A model generated the notes under the pieces. It searched no databases, was not told the DNA's origin, and worked only from the letters and a program-made list of their open reading frames with translations. The translations under genes were made by a program, and so were the position numbers. From contig QCUI01000012.1 of assembly GCA_003210775.1 (NCBI GenBank), positions 1 through 38,455 on the forward strand: a stretch of 38,455 nt of DNA. Reading direction: 5' to 3'. Shown here piece after piece: positions 14,922-23,071 of this stretch. This DNA is from Synechococcus sp. AG-679-A04 (GTDB lineage: Bacteria; Cyanobacteriota; Cyanobacteriia; PCC-6307; Cyanobiaceae). Every line of letters begins with the position of its first letter. The stretch's first letter is position 1.

Positions 14922-15482
14922 ATGGAGGTGCACAGAGGTGAGGGACCGTTGAAAACCAACACTCAGCCTCTGGCAGGGCTCACCACAACCCAACGCCTTG
15001 GGTTGCGTGACGTGCTGCAGGATGTCGGCAAGACCGGGGCTTGGTCATGGGAGCTTCCTGTCCTGTTGAGAGATCGGTGCTGGCTGCGCCTCGATCGCAT
15101 ACGGCTCAGTCAGCTGATGAGCCACCTCCCCCCGGATGGACGAGACGAAGCTCCTGAGCTGATGCACTACCGACAACTGATCGCAGAAGGAATCGAGCCA
15201 CTACTGGCTCAACAGACTTGCTGGCAGGAGTTTGGGATGGAAGATTGCCAGCGAGCCCTACAGGCCTACTGGCAAGGTCGAGACAGAACCAACCATGGCT
15301 GGTCAGCTCGACGATATCGGCAGCTTGTAAGTCTTTACCGAGACCACTTTGAACGTGGAGAGGCAACAGTACCGATGCTGGTACTGGCGCGCAGGGAAAC
15401 GGCTGAGGAACACGAGATCCACTGGATCACAACAACCACTCCGATCAAAGACCAAGTCGACACAAGACCGTGCTGTTGCTGA
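14922..15482 (+). CDS. Conserved-type hypothetical protein, Trp/Arg-rich
   Basis: This encodes 186 residues from ATG 14922. It is soluble, with no signal sequence, rich in Arg, Gln and Trp (KTGAWSWELPVLLRDRCWLRLD, QTCWQEFGMEDCQRALQAYWQGR), and ends in CCC. The sequence is higher in GC than its neighbours and looks well-formed throughout. No domain or catalytic motif is recognised. Neighbours are small unrelated genes. Confidence 0.65.
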   Translation: MEVHRGEGPLKTNTQPLAGLTTTQRLGLRDVLQDVGKTGAWSWELPVLLRDRCWLRLDRIRLSQLMSHLPPDGRDEAPELMHYRQLIAEGIEPLLAQQTCWQEFGMEDCQRALQAYWQGRDRTNHGWSARRYRQLVSLYRDHFERGEATVPMLVLARRETAEEHEIHWITTTTPIKDQVDTRPCCC

Positions 15483-15557
15483 TGCAACATTGCGCTGAGG
15501 TGCTCAAACTCTACGCGACAATGGTACTCTTAGACCAAGGAAACGGTGAGATAACTA

Positions 15558-15722
15558 ATGATTGCTATCAAAAAACAAAGACCGACTGATCGCACTTTAG
15601 GAAACACTAAAGCATTGCGAAAAATCAGATCTAATCTAAATCAGATCCAAGGCCCATGCGGGGCGAAGACAAAAAGCACAAATGATACGAAAAGATGCAT
15701 CAAAGGGCTCGCCAATGATTGA
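15558..15722 (+). CDS. Small basic protein with two Cys
   Basis: This encodes 54 residues, rich in Lys/Arg, with the segment GPCGAKTKSTNDTKRCIKG. The pattern Cys-Gly-Ala-Lys-Thr followed by a second Cys recalls short zinc- or nucleic-acid-binding phage-type proteins with a CGAKT motif. This is only a resemblance. A GGTGAG stretch lies about 8 bases upstream of the ATG. Confidence 0.45.
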   Translation: MIAIKKQRPTDRTLGNTKALRKIRSNLNQIQGPCGAKTKSTNDTKRCIKGLAND

Positions 15723-15754
15723 AATGCAATGTTAGCCAATGACTACAGAAAAGA

Positions 15755-15961
15755 ATGCATTCCATGAGGCCTAGTTTCTTCGAATTTAAAACCAATTACG
15801 ACTCGCAACCGGAAAAATGGAGGAAGAGACTCAAGGCAATTTATGCGAACGATCAAGACGCAGCGATCGCAGCATGGACACTGATCATGTCCATGGACGA
15901 TTTAATGCTGGAAGTCGAAGAAACGGCGCTGTTCTTGGATCAGGTTTACTCCAAACGATAG
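15755..15961 (+). CDS. Small hypothetical soluble protein
   Basis: This encodes 68 residues from ATG 15755; a second ATG nine bases downstream (15764) is an alternative start. It is helical, beginning with aromatic residues (SFFEFKTNY) and ending with an acidic helix (MSMDDLMLEVEETALFLDQVYSKR). No known family. The overlapping frame 15817-16395 covers its 3' half, but only the last part of that frame is a real gene. Confidence 0.5.
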   Translation: MHSMRPSFFEFKTNYDSQPEKWRKRLKAIYANDQDAAIAAWTLIMSMDDLMLEVEETALFLDQVYSKR

Positions 15962-16032
15962 GTATTCAACAATCATCAAAACGAATGCCTGAATCAAGGA
16001 GAAAACACAATTTATCCGACAAATTGAATAGA

Positions 16033-16395
16033 ATGACCGAAAAGATCAGTCAATGCGCCGTTAAATTAATCCTGATAGCCATCTTACTATTGACATCACC
16101 CACAAGATCAAATGCAGATATCAAACAGTACAACGTCGTTACTGATGAGTTCTATGGACTTAATGCAGAGCGGATATTACTTGTTCCGTCCGCTAACGGA
16201 GCCGATAAAACCGTTGTCATGGTTGGTAAATGCAGCAGCAGGGGAGCAACCGATCTCTATCTTGAGGCTAGCCCTGAAAACGCCAAACAAAGATGGTTTG
16301 TTGTGAGTCAAAAAGAAAAAGTTGAATCAGATCAAGAAATATGCCTGACAGGAAATTTACCGTCCTGGCTTGAGAAAGTGTCACTCATTCAATAG
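16033..16395 (+). CDS. Secreted hypothetical protein
   Basis: This encodes 120 residues from ATG 16033. A signal peptide (KLILIAILLLTSPTRSNA, cleavage after SNA) predicts export. The mature part is beta-rich, with KTVVMVGKCSS and EICLTGNL supplying two cysteines that may pair. The ATG at 15985 in the same frame would place 16 polar residues before the signal and is less likely. Family not recognised. Confidence 0.6.
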   Translation: MTEKISQCAVKLILIAILLLTSPTRSNADIKQYNVVTDEFYGLNAERILLVPSANGADKTVVMVGKCSSRGATDLYLEASPENAKQRWFVVSQKEKVESDQEICLTGNLPSWLEKVSLIQ

Positions 16396-16529
16396 CATCA
16401 ATTTCAAATCCATACAAACAATTCAGCCCTCAAAATAAATCCTTTTGAATTACCCTGAACTCAGCCAATTCAAGGGTCAAGAGTCGATCAAAAAAAAAGA
16501 ACTCAAAAGCGATAAAGGTTATAGCTGCC

Positions 16530-16634
16530 ATGACACATATGAATAGTCAACCAGATGAGGACAAAAAACAGTTGGCATCTCACGCTATTGCCACGATTGC
16601 AAGCAGACAACAAAGTTTGTACAAATTCAAATAA
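16530..16634 (+). CDS. Tiny hypothetical peptide (low confidence)
   Basis: This encodes 34 residues, MTHMNSQPDEDKKQLASHAI..., helical in its second half. No strong ribosome site. It lies 52 bases before mscL on the same strand. Confidence 0.3.
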   Translation: MTHMNSQPDEDKKQLASHAIATIASRQQSLYKFK

Positions 16635-16686
16635 TGGGGCATTCGACAAACCGTAGCTAAAGAGAAGAGGAGATCATCACTTCAGC

Positions 16687-17070
16687 ATGGCAAAAAGAAG
16701 CACATTCCTTTCAGATTTCAAAGCATTTATCAATAAAGGCAATGTAGTTGACCTAGCAGTTGCTGTAATCATCGCAGGCGCATTTGGGAAAGTGGTTAAT
16801 GCACTTGTTCGCTTGATTATGACCAATGCGCTTGAGCCGGCACTGGAAAGGGCGAATGTGCAATCATTGTCCCAGCTTCCAGGGGGTGAAATTATTGTTG
16901 CCGCGATCAACTTTGTTGTAATTGCCTTTGTCTGCTTCGTTGTCGTAAGAATGGTCGAAAAAATAAAACGAAAAGAAGAAGTGATAGAAGCATCGAAACC
17001 TGACCCCCAGATTCAACTTACCTCAGCAATCACACGCTTAACAGAAGTGATGGAAGAGCGCTCATCATAG
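16687..17070 (+). CDS. mscL: Large-conductance mechanosensitive channel
   Basis: This encodes 127 residues; E. coli MscL has 136. The N-terminal helix and first pore helix are clear: FKAFINKGNVVDLAVAVIIAGAFGKVV (about 11-37) matches the conserved MscL start (FREF..RGNVVDLAVGVIIG.AFG). A second membrane helix (FVVIAFVCFVVVRMVEKIKRK, about 79-99) and a C-terminal charged helix follow. As a homopentamer in the plasma membrane it opens under strong stretch to release solutes in osmotic down-shock. The start ATG 16687 is set by the conserved N-terminus; a purine-rich AGAGGAG lies about 15 bases upstream. Confidence 0.95.
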   Translation: MAKRSTFLSDFKAFINKGNVVDLAVAVIIAGAFGKVVNALVRLIMTNALEPALERANVQSLSQLPGGEIIVAAINFVVIAFVCFVVVRMVEKIKRKEEVIEASKPDPQIQLTSAITRLTEVMEERSS

Positions 17071-17073
17071 AAT

Positions 17074-17172
17074 TCAAATCTTTGATGATTCATCATCACC
17101 TAGCAATCCCAGGGTCGTCTTGATCATCAACAGAGCTGCTGATGCCATGTAGATGACTAGAAAGAGGTTCAT
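17074..17172 (-). CDS. Tiny single-helix membrane peptide
   Basis: This encodes 32 residues, with a hydrophobic helix at residues 2-24 (NLFLVIYMASAALLMIKTTLGLL) and an acidic tail GDDESSKI. It is convergent with mscL, its stop lying 4 bases after the mscL stop. No strong ribosome site. Shape suggests a real membrane peptide, but the evidence is composition only. Confidence 0.4.
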   Translation of the reverse strand: MNLFLVIYMASAALLMIKTTLGLLGDDESSKI

Positions 17173-17292
17173 GAAACCAGCAGAAACTGCAACCAATCAT
17201 AGGAAGATGCTGCGAAGCAATCAAAGACATTCGAAAGTCAGACAGACCCTACAGTGCATCCCGGATTACAACGTCGAGGTCGTCAGCGGCTG

Positions 17293-17487
17293 TTATGCGG
17301 CTTTGCGTCGTCGCAACGAGAAGCTTGGAATCGAGCGACTGATCGTCTGAAGATTTTCGTCAAACCTCATCCTGGCTGTGGCCAGTACAGCTTCACTGGC
17401 CCAGAAGGTATACAGCTGGACAGCGGTCACACAAAGGACCGCTCCAACAACCACCAAAACAAGACCTGAAAGTTGGCTTAAATCCAT
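17293..17487 (-). CDS. Small single-helix membrane protein
   Basis: This encodes 64 residues from ATG 17487. Residues 5-28 are a strong helix (QLSGLVLVVVGAVLCVTAVQLYTF), followed by a charged amphipathic tail ending RRRKAA. Overlapping plus-strand frames (17153-17350, 17254-17469) lack such features. Likely an anchored small protein of unknown function. Confidence 0.5.
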   Translation of the reverse strand: MDLSQLSGLVLVVVGAVLCVTAVQLYTFWASEAVLATARMRFDENLQTISRSIPSFSLRRRKAA

Positions 17488-17712
17488 TGAGCATCACTTG
17501 CATCCCTCTACTCAATAGACATATTCCGTTCGTCTGTCAGTATTCTCGATCGTTCAGTCGCGAATCGCTAACCATAGGCAGCACCAACATCAACATAGAT
17601 TATTTTAGCTGATTGAATATCATGCTCAAAAGCCACTGATCAATCATCAGTTTTGCAAGCACTTAAATCGCAAAGAATTGTCCATCAACGCACACTGCAA
17701 ATTACAGAGGAG

Positions 17713-17811
17713 ATGAGCTATCCGCATCTTTCTAGACATCAAAATACAGATATAAGCCCAGCAGAGCAAGATTGTTTAGAGAAGACTTTGCAGATTCTGA
17801 TGAGGCTGTGA
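17713..17811 (+). CDS. Tiny hypothetical protein
   Basis: This encodes 32 residues (MSYPHLSRHQN...EQDCLEKTLQILMRL). AGAGGAG lies directly before the ATG, at a slightly short spacing. The C-terminal half is an amphipathic helix. It stands in an otherwise gene-poor 600-base interval (17488-18086). Confidence 0.35.
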   Translation: MSYPHLSRHQNTDISPAEQDCLEKTLQILMRL

Positions 17812-18086
17812 GCTCACCTGCCAACAAACAAGGAGAAAGAACAAATAGATCACGACTGCAGTCAGAGAATTGTCTTGACAGATGAATCATCGACCTGCAT
17901 AGAATTAGAGATCTATCCTGGCATCACCTCTTCAATCCCATACAAGACACAATGAAAAAACCGAAGACAAAAACTGAGTCATCAACTTGAGGTAATAAGA
18001 CAACTTTACTATGTCGAGCTACTATTCATATAAAGAGCATCAGCAGCTGACAACAAACGCCTGCTCATAACCATTGAAATGCCATC

Positions 18087-18644
18087 ATGAATCGTGATCT
18101 CAACGAAGAGCTAGCAACACGCTCGGTTGAATTAGCTGAATTATCAAGAATGACACCAGACGATCGAATCGCAAGGATTGTCTGGTCCAGAATCCAGAAT
18201 GATTTAGAGAGCAAAGACAGCCTTATCTATGGGATACAATACTGCGTGTCGAACATTTATCATTTCATCAAGGCACAGATTCAGGAAAACGAACAAACTC
18301 GCTGTGTTCTCAACAGCTGTAGCGAACTAATTGAACATTTAGGATGGAAGCCTGAGGACGTTTTGGCCAAAGACAATTCAAAGGCTATTTTTATTGACTA
18401 CATCAAAGAAGTTGTTGCGATGTACACGGACACAAGGCAGAACCATTGTGAAGATGCCCAGTGCATCCTTGCGATGAATATGATTCACATGGTTTTACAA
18501 GATATCGAATATGTGATGAATAAAAGTCCAGCCCAAGAAAAGCGCCTACTACAAGCTTTAAAAATTGCAGCTGATTTACGAAATCAAATGCTGAACATCT
18601 TTGGATATCAGCCTGCAAACCCAGACACAAGCTCTGAACAATAA
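18087..18644 (+). CDS. Alpha-helical hypothetical protein
   Basis: This encodes 185 residues, all predicted helical, soluble and acidic, with several cysteines (IQYCVSNIYHF, CVLNSCSELIEHLGW, NHCEDAQCILAMN). No signal peptide. The sequence is well-formed and long for this region, so I take it as a real gene. No family recognised. It stands alone, with gaps of several hundred bases on the left and 180 on the right. Confidence 0.65.
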   Translation: MNRDLNEELATRSVELAELSRMTPDDRIARIVWSRIQNDLESKDSLIYGIQYCVSNIYHFIKAQIQENEQTRCVLNSCSELIEHLGWKPEDVLAKDNSKAIFIDYIKEVVAMYTDTRQNHCEDAQCILAMNMIHMVLQDIEYVMNKSPAQEKRLLQALKIAADLRNQMLNIFGYQPANPDTSSEQ

Positions 18645-18822
18645 CGAGTAAGTCAACCAAATCAGAACGCCTCTACCAAAGAGCAAAGACGGAGCATCAA
18701 AACAACAGCAATTATTGATTCAGCTCAACTCCAGGATCTAGCACTTTCACTTTAAGCCATTCATCATACATACACGATTCAAATCTTCGAGTAATTCGAG
18801 CCCTGGCTTTATGCAACAAATC

Positions 18823-19092
18823 TCAATTTGCAGTGACATTATATTCATACATTTGCTGGTCACTCATAGATTTAACAACCAAGTCACTCAACCTGATCAA
18901 TCCCAGATCAGAAATATCACTCGGCGACCGATTCCTGAAAAATTCAACCAAGTTGGACTCACCAGCTTTAATAATTTTAACTTGTCCTCCGAAATGCTGC
19001 TTTCGATAGTATTCCCACTCAATCCAATCGTTAATCCTGTGGCTCCATAGAGACGATTCGCATGCACTCTTCCATACTTTTTCACTAGGCAT
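18823..19092 (-). CDS. Hypothetical protein
   Basis: This encodes 89 residues (MPSEKVWKSACESSLW...). It has a helical Trp/Tyr/Arg-rich first half (INDWIEWEYYRKQHF) and a hydrophilic second half. It could be the remaining part of a longer exported protein, since the first residues contain no signal. A plus-strand frame covers the same bases (18811-19050) and cannot be fully excluded. Confidence 0.35.
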   Translation of the reverse strand: MPSEKVWKSACESSLWSHRINDWIEWEYYRKQHFGGQVKIIKAGESNLVEFFRNRSPSDISDLGLIRLSDLVVKSMSDQQMYEYNVTAN

Positions 19093-19351
19093 CGACAGTT
19101 CACACTGATATCTGTGACCTCATCATAATCAATATTATCAACATCAACAGATTTTAAGATGGAACTCAGATGAAAAGCTCAACTCGATCCGCAGGTCTGT
19201 CGTTGATCACTGAATCGGATCTGTAACAAAGGCGAAAAAGGGCTGAAGAAAGCAGATCTTCAATGGCTTGCCTCGCTACACGAGAAAGCACCATTTTTAA
19301 TGTCCAAAGTTAAAATTACGATTTCAATGATGGAGTAGCTTGTGATCACTA

Positions 19352-19546
19352 ATGGATCGATCTCACCCCAAGGCACCCGCAACTTGGGTACTGCCTACAT
19401 CAATCACCTTCGCTGGACTCTGCATCTTCGGAGCAGGCTTGGTGATCCACGAACCTCTGGAAAAAATCGCCACACGTGAAAGCCAAACCATCATCATCGA
19501 AAACAGGACGATTGACCCACTGGTCATCCCACCAAACAGGCCTTGA
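19352..19546 (+). CDS. Small membrane-anchored protein
   Basis: This encodes 64 residues. One membrane helix (about 13-31, LPTSITFAGLCIFGAGLVI) is followed by a polar tail with paired Pro residues (DPLVIPPNRP), predicted to lie outside the membrane. No cleavage site is evident. A degraded-looking in-frame stretch upstream (19209-19340) may be a relic of another gene. Function unknown. Confidence 0.5.
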   Translation: MDRSHPKAPATWVLPTSITFAGLCIFGAGLVIHEPLEKIATRESQTIIIENRTIDPLVIPPNRP

Positions 19547-19870
19547 ACGCAATAACAACAAGGGGGCCTCTATGAGTCAAGCGATCACTCCCGGCTGAAC
19601 TCAACAGCCTCGGGCGAGGAGGGCATCTGGCCTCCCCTGAAGCTCAGGCCTGCGCGTCTGTGACCAATTTTCAAGCAAAAGTTTAGTGGATATATTCCGA
19701 TCAGCTGTGATCGATCAGAGCCACCCTGAACGACACAATTTGCACGTTGGCATGGATACGCGACCGCAAACAAAGCAAACACAAGACCGGGGTCTCGCAG
19801 GACACAGTATAAATACTCATTTTGCTTCATAATCAACTCCATTCACGGATAACGCTCTACCGAGCTAACA

Positions 19871-19957
19871 ATGATTGCGTTTCTGGCCTTGTTCTGGATG
19901 TTTATGCTCGTGGTTTACTTCCGCTTCCGAGATGATGAAATGAATCCAGGCAGCTAA
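19871..19957 (+). CDS. Tiny single-helix membrane peptide (first of coupled pair)
   Basis: This encodes 28 residues: a hydrophobic, aromatic helix (IAFLALFWMFMLVVYF) followed by RFRDDEMNPGS. The stop TAA shares its last A with the ATG of the next frame (TAATG), which predicts translational coupling. The overall shape resembles small photosystem II or cytochrome b6f subunits, but no exact family is recognised. Confidence 0.5.
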   Translation: MIAFLALFWMFMLVVYFRFRDDEMNPGS

Positions 19958-20019
19958 TGCTGATCGCCGTAGCACTGCTGCTGCTTCTCTCTTTCTGCCT
20001 ATCAGACATTGAGAGATAA
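19957..20019 (+). CDS. Tiny membrane peptide (second of coupled pair)
   Basis: This encodes 20 residues: a helix MLIAVALLLLLSFCL followed by SDIER. The start overlaps the stop of the previous frame (TAATG). Without that coupling it would be too short to call. Confidence 0.4.
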   Translation: MLIAVALLLLLSFCLSDIER

Positions 20020-20143
20020 CGAACCGGTTTCTTCTGGAATGCAAACCAGGGGATCCACCACAGCGGGCATCAAACCAGAGAATAAAGAAGATTGCATCAA
20101 TCAGACGTGATCGCCAGAATTAACAAAACCAGCTCATCACTCA

Positions 20144-20446
20144 ATGGCGAAAGGCTACTGGCTAGCGACAGGCACCATCAACGATCCCAGAGGATTCATG
20201 ATTTATGCAGCAGCTGCTGAACCATATCTCCAAAAGTGTGGGGCAACAATGTTCATCAGGGATGCTCACACTGATGTCAGGGAAGGGAACCCAGGACATC
20301 TCACTGTTCTGATTGAATTTCCCAGCGTTGAAGCAGCGAAAGCAGCCTATGAGGCACCTGAATATCAGGATATGATTCGCTTGAGGGCGCAGAACAGCGA
20401 AGCCTGCTTCAGCATCCTTGAGGAAGGAGATAAGCTCTCCCAATAA
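20144..20446 (+). CDS. DUF1330 family protein
   Basis: This encodes 100 residues, the usual length. The start MAKGYWLATGTINDPRG, the middle HLTVLIEFPSVEAAKAAYEAPEYQ and the following RLRAQNSEA match the DUF1330 dimeric alpha/beta-barrel pattern (ferredoxin-like fold), where aromatic and conserved EFPS..A..AY..PEY positions are typical. It is cytoplasmic; members have no settled function. ATG 20144. The gene lies between tiny membrane genes and a convergent AlpA-type regulator. Confidence 0.85.
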   Translation: MAKGYWLATGTINDPRGFMIYAAAAEPYLQKCGATMFIRDAHTDVREGNPGHLTVLIEFPSVEAAKAAYEAPEYQDMIRLRAQNSEACFSILEEGDKLSQ

Positions 20447-20507
20447 GTTTCAGCATGCATCAATGCCGGGAACGAAGACACTCAACAACGAATCGAGTAG
20501 GTACGTT

Positions 20508-20711
20508 TTATCCTTCATTCTGATGTATCTTAGCCTTCATCCACTCTATAATATCTTGTTCTAGCCACACAACTGTCCGTGGACTAATTTGTATCTGCTT
20601 TGGAAAACTACCATTTTCCATATGTGTATAAATGAAAGTCTTCCCAACACCGGTCATCTCAATCACCTGCGAGAGTCTAAGGAAACGAGGTGCACCAGCA
20701 TCATTTGCCAA
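20508..20711 (-). CDS. AlpA-type helix-turn-helix regulator
   Basis: This encodes 67 residues. LRLSQVIEMTGVGKTFIYTHMENGSFPKQIQIS, then VVWLEQDIIEWMKA matches AlpA, the small MerR-like winged helix found in phage and integrative elements (E. coli CP4-57 AlpA activates excision). It binds DNA. In a cryptic element it normally sits near an integrase, but none is visible here, so it may be a remnant or an adopted host regulator. The start ATG at 20711 is in the normal place for the family. Confidence 0.8.
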   Translation of the reverse strand: MANDAGAPRFLRLSQVIEMTGVGKTFIYTHMENGSFPKQIQISPRTVVWLEQDIIEWMKAKIHQNEG

Positions 20712-20752
20712 GACGAGTGATGTTCAATGTGGACAAACAAGAATCAAAACAT

Positions 20753-20998
20753 TCAGGAATTGACTATGTCGTGACTTGAATGAGCATGCCCACCACGGGC
20801 AACAGCTCGACCATTACCTTGATGAGAATGTGCAATTCCAAGCTTGTGCAGCCTGGAATGCTCTTCGATCTGATCTGTCAACTGCACAGAACCAGCGCCG
20901 AAAGCAGTGTAAATACCATACAAGAGTGATCCCAGAACCAAGGCTGCCAGCAAGCCAATCATTAAATATGCTGAAAGATTTTGACTTGCAAGCTCCAT
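20753..20998 (-). CDS. PsbN-like membrane protein with His-rich tail
   Basis: This encodes 81 residues. After an N-terminal helix ([15 protein letters not shown], about 12-26) come YGIYTAFG (27-34), S37 and the L40-TD then EEH (45-47) pattern. This is the PsbN signature ([23 protein letters not shown]), but the Pro-Pro and the Asp-Pro-Phe are lost. PsbN is normally about 43 residues and needed for photosystem II assembly. Here a 34-residue extension rich in His ([23 protein letters not shown]) follows. It is likely a diverged paralogue located in the thylakoid membrane, with a possible metal-binding tail. There is no psbH opposite it, unlike typical psbN. The match rests on a short motif. Confidence 0.5.
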   Translation of the reverse strand: [81 protein letters not shown]

Positions 20999-20999
20999 A

Positions 21000-21661
21000 A
21001 GGATTCATTCAATTCTGCATGAATCTTGGCTGTTCACAAAGATCTTGCTGTGACGGTTGCTTCGCCAAACATTTACAATTGCCATGAATGCAGCCCTTGA
21101 GGATTAACACTCACTCGTTAATTCTATTTGCAAACCACAGGCGAATGTAACAAGCAGCAAGACAACACGATGCATTCTTATGTGCGCAAATACAAATGCA
21201 CAGCGCATAGAGGTCTCAAAGCAGCACGGCTGTGACAAAATTTTTTTTCCACGAGACGAATATGCAGCAGGCGTAGAGGCTTTCGCTGCGAACCTCTGCG
21301 AACTTCTACGAACTCCAAAAGCCTTTATCTCGCACGAATAAGAGCAGCATGACCCTGACGACAGTGAGCGTTGACAGTGCTTAGTCAATCTCTCGGCTTT
21401 TGGCCACAACAGAGCGAGTCGTTCCACCAATCCAAGCCATCGTGCACGCACAGACACGACAGCGACAAAGTCAACCTCTAATCGTTACGGGCTTGATGAC
21501 ATCAACAGCAGAACGATCTAGTGCTCTGATCTCTGAATGATCAAATAACGCTTAACGACAGCACACTCACGCTGTGACGAGCTGTAGAGTGAGGTTGCTT
21601 AACCGCGCATTAACCTTCCGAACGCCTTTGAGCGACGAGCCCCTGAAAGTAGGTGAGATCG
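21000..21661. other. Long gap without convincing gene
   Basis: About 660 bases. The only long frame (21104-21457 minus) is rich in Ser, Arg and Cys without a coherent pattern. A short direct repetition (GCGAACCTCTGCGAACTTCTACGAACT, broken here as CGAACCTCTG/CGAACTTCTA) lies near 21288-21312, and an eight-T run at 21240-21248 follows no clear stem. Confidence 0.45.
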
Positions 21662-21808
21662 ATGAATCCAGACAAACAACACCGCAAACTTGTCAGGCTC
21701 AAGCTCAAGGCAGAGGAATGTCTGACCAGGGAGCAAGCTCAAAAAATCATTCGCAAAGCGGATAAAGCTCACAGGAAGCTTTCAGAAGGCCACAACAAGG
21801 TCGCCTAA
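21662..21808 (+). CDS. Small basic helical protein
   Basis: This encodes 48 residues, Lys/Arg-rich and helical (KLVRLKLKAEECLTREQAQKIIRKADKAHRKL). AGGTGAG lies 4 bases before ATG 21662, a good ribosome site. The overlapping frame at 21574-21765 is a shadow. It could bind nucleic acid or ribosomes; function unknown. Confidence 0.55.
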   Translation: MNPDKQHRKLVRLKLKAEECLTREQAQKIIRKADKAHRKLSEGHNKVA

Positions 21809-21959
21809 CGCCATTGCTCTCGGCCTCTTCAAACGATGGGATTTCTCTGCGGTCCCAGAGGAACGGCATCATGATCGAGGCCTGAAAACCAGTAGAGATG
21901 CGGGTCGACAGAAGGCTTGATTGTGGTGACGATCGGTTGAACTGCCATCATCACGGTCA

Positions 21960-22160
21960 ATGGACGACAACACACTGACCATGGAGGAGCATTGGCCCGT
22001 TGAGGAGCAGCTCAAACTGGTCAATCAAGCCTGTGATCAGATCGAAGAGATACTGGACGACCTTGTCCAAACCACGGCATGCTCCAATCATGCGATTCGC
22101 GATCTTCTGAGCAGAATGTCAGAAGACTGGTCTGACCCTCAGCAACTGAAGGCCTGTTGA
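21960..22160 (+). CDS. Small acidic hypothetical protein
   Basis: This encodes 66 residues. It is acidic and helical (VEEQLKLVNQACDQIEEILDDLVQ) with three Cys. An internal ATG (residue 8, just before EEHWPVEEQ) could be the start. No signal or domain recognised. It lies 150 bases after the small basic gene. Confidence 0.5.
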   Translation: MDDNTLTMEEHWPVEEQLKLVNQACDQIEEILDDLVQTTACSNHAIRDLLSRMSEDWSDPQQLKAC

Positions 22161-22502
22161 TTGAACCCAGATCCGCACCAATTCAACAAACCCGAGTCCA
22201 TTGGTCTGTCTTCATGAAGCATGTCGTGCAAGGACCTGAAGCGAACTGATGCCAGGCTGTCAATCCAATCGTCGACAAGTGCGATTAGTCGTCCAACCAC
22301 AACTCCGGCATTTTCACTCAGTGGCAGCGCCGAACTAGGCAAAACCAGACACTCGCTGGGTCTACAGGCTTGAACAGCAAGCCATTGCGCAACATCGGCA
22401 AGGCTGAAGGGGACAAATACCTAATCCTTGCGAGTGCGTGTGTTTACTCTTTCCATGGTCGACGAACCAGGGTTAGACCGGAGGAAGAACAAACGTACTT
22501 CC

Positions 22503-22826
22503 ATGCCGACTTATCCTCCCTTGGGTCCGCCCACCTCAAACGTCATTGATGCGGCTTTGGCTTTCCTGTCGATCCGACCTGGTCAATTTGTCATCGTCAG
22601 AGAGCTGACTCCCGCCAACGAAAGAGTCGATATCGAAAGGAACTGGTGGCTAGGACAAGTGATTTTCTGCGGGGGATGGGAAAACCATTCAGGACTAAAC
22701 TCACTTTTCCAGGTAGCAGACGTTGATGACGGAGCCATTCGTTGGGTTCATCCCACCCAGGTGACTCACGTTCTGCATGGACTTGACGGGATTGGGCAGG
22801 AAGGCTGGGATGGATTCGAGGATTAG
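22503..22826 (+). CDS. DUF3104-like protein
   Basis: This encodes 107 residues from ATG 22503 (MPTYPPLGPPTSN); the frame is open further upstream to 22428. It has the full family pattern: RPGQFVIV (about 25-32), NWWLGQVI with the Trp pair, LNSLFQVADVDDGAIRWVHPTQVTHVL. It is paralogous to 13928 and the remnant at 23. An AGGAAG stretch lies about 18 bases before this ATG. Function unknown. A hairpin follows at 22860. Confidence 0.7.
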   Translation: MPTYPPLGPPTSNVIDAALAFLSIRPGQFVIVRELTPANERVDIERNWWLGQVIFCGGWENHSGLNSLFQVADVDDGAIRWVHPTQVTHVLHGLDGIGQEGWDGFED

Positions 22827-22859
22827 TTGATCCTCCGCAAAAGCTGTCAGACAAAAAAA

Positions 22860-22878
22860 GGAGGCCTTCGAGGCCTCC
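22860..22878 (-). terminator. Terminator-like hairpin, minus strand
   Basis: GGAGGCCT and AGGCCTCC form an eight-pair stem with a three-base loop. On the minus strand a T-run follows, so it should stop transcription arriving from the right. On the plus strand it also follows the 22503 gene, so it could be shared. Confidence 0.6.
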
Positions 22879-22892
22879 ATCTACCTATCACC

Positions 22893-23071
22893 AAAGGAGA
22901 AGTGCTCGACGCCTCTCCTTTGTTCAGTATGTGTATCGGAAAGAACATGTGCCTGAGATCACATACTCATTGCCGAAGGGCAGCTTGCTCTGGTAAAGAT
23001 TGCCAAAATGGCAATGGGCTAAGCCAGGTTTTAACTGCCTCTCCAGCCAAAAGATCGACGGTCAAACCGTC
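22893..23071. ncRNA. Candidate structured RNA (three further hairpins)
   Basis: Downstream of the terminator hairpin lie AAAGGAGA/TCTCCTTT (22893-22900 and 22914-22921), ATTGCC/GGCAAT (22999-23004 and 23010-23015) and GACGGT/ACCGTC (23057-23062 and 23066-23071). Between 22827 and 23230 no frame is convincing. Together with the minus-strand terminator at 22860 this suggests a minus-strand transcript without a protein. It is a suggestion only; no known RNA family is recognised. Confidence 0.25.

Noticed and set aside
19585..19830. Minus-strand frame of 81 residues (MKQNEYLYCVL...)
   Set aside because: GGAG precedes the ATG, but the content after residue 30 looks random and no motif is seen.
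21104..21457. Minus-strand frame of 117 residues
   Set aside because: Ser/Arg/Cys-rich without order; typical of a chance frame.
22139..22342. Minus-strand frame with reasonable composition (VVVGRLIALVDDWIDSLAS)
   Set aside because: No proper start codon: a stop lies upstream and only TTG is available. It may be a relic but is too uncertain.
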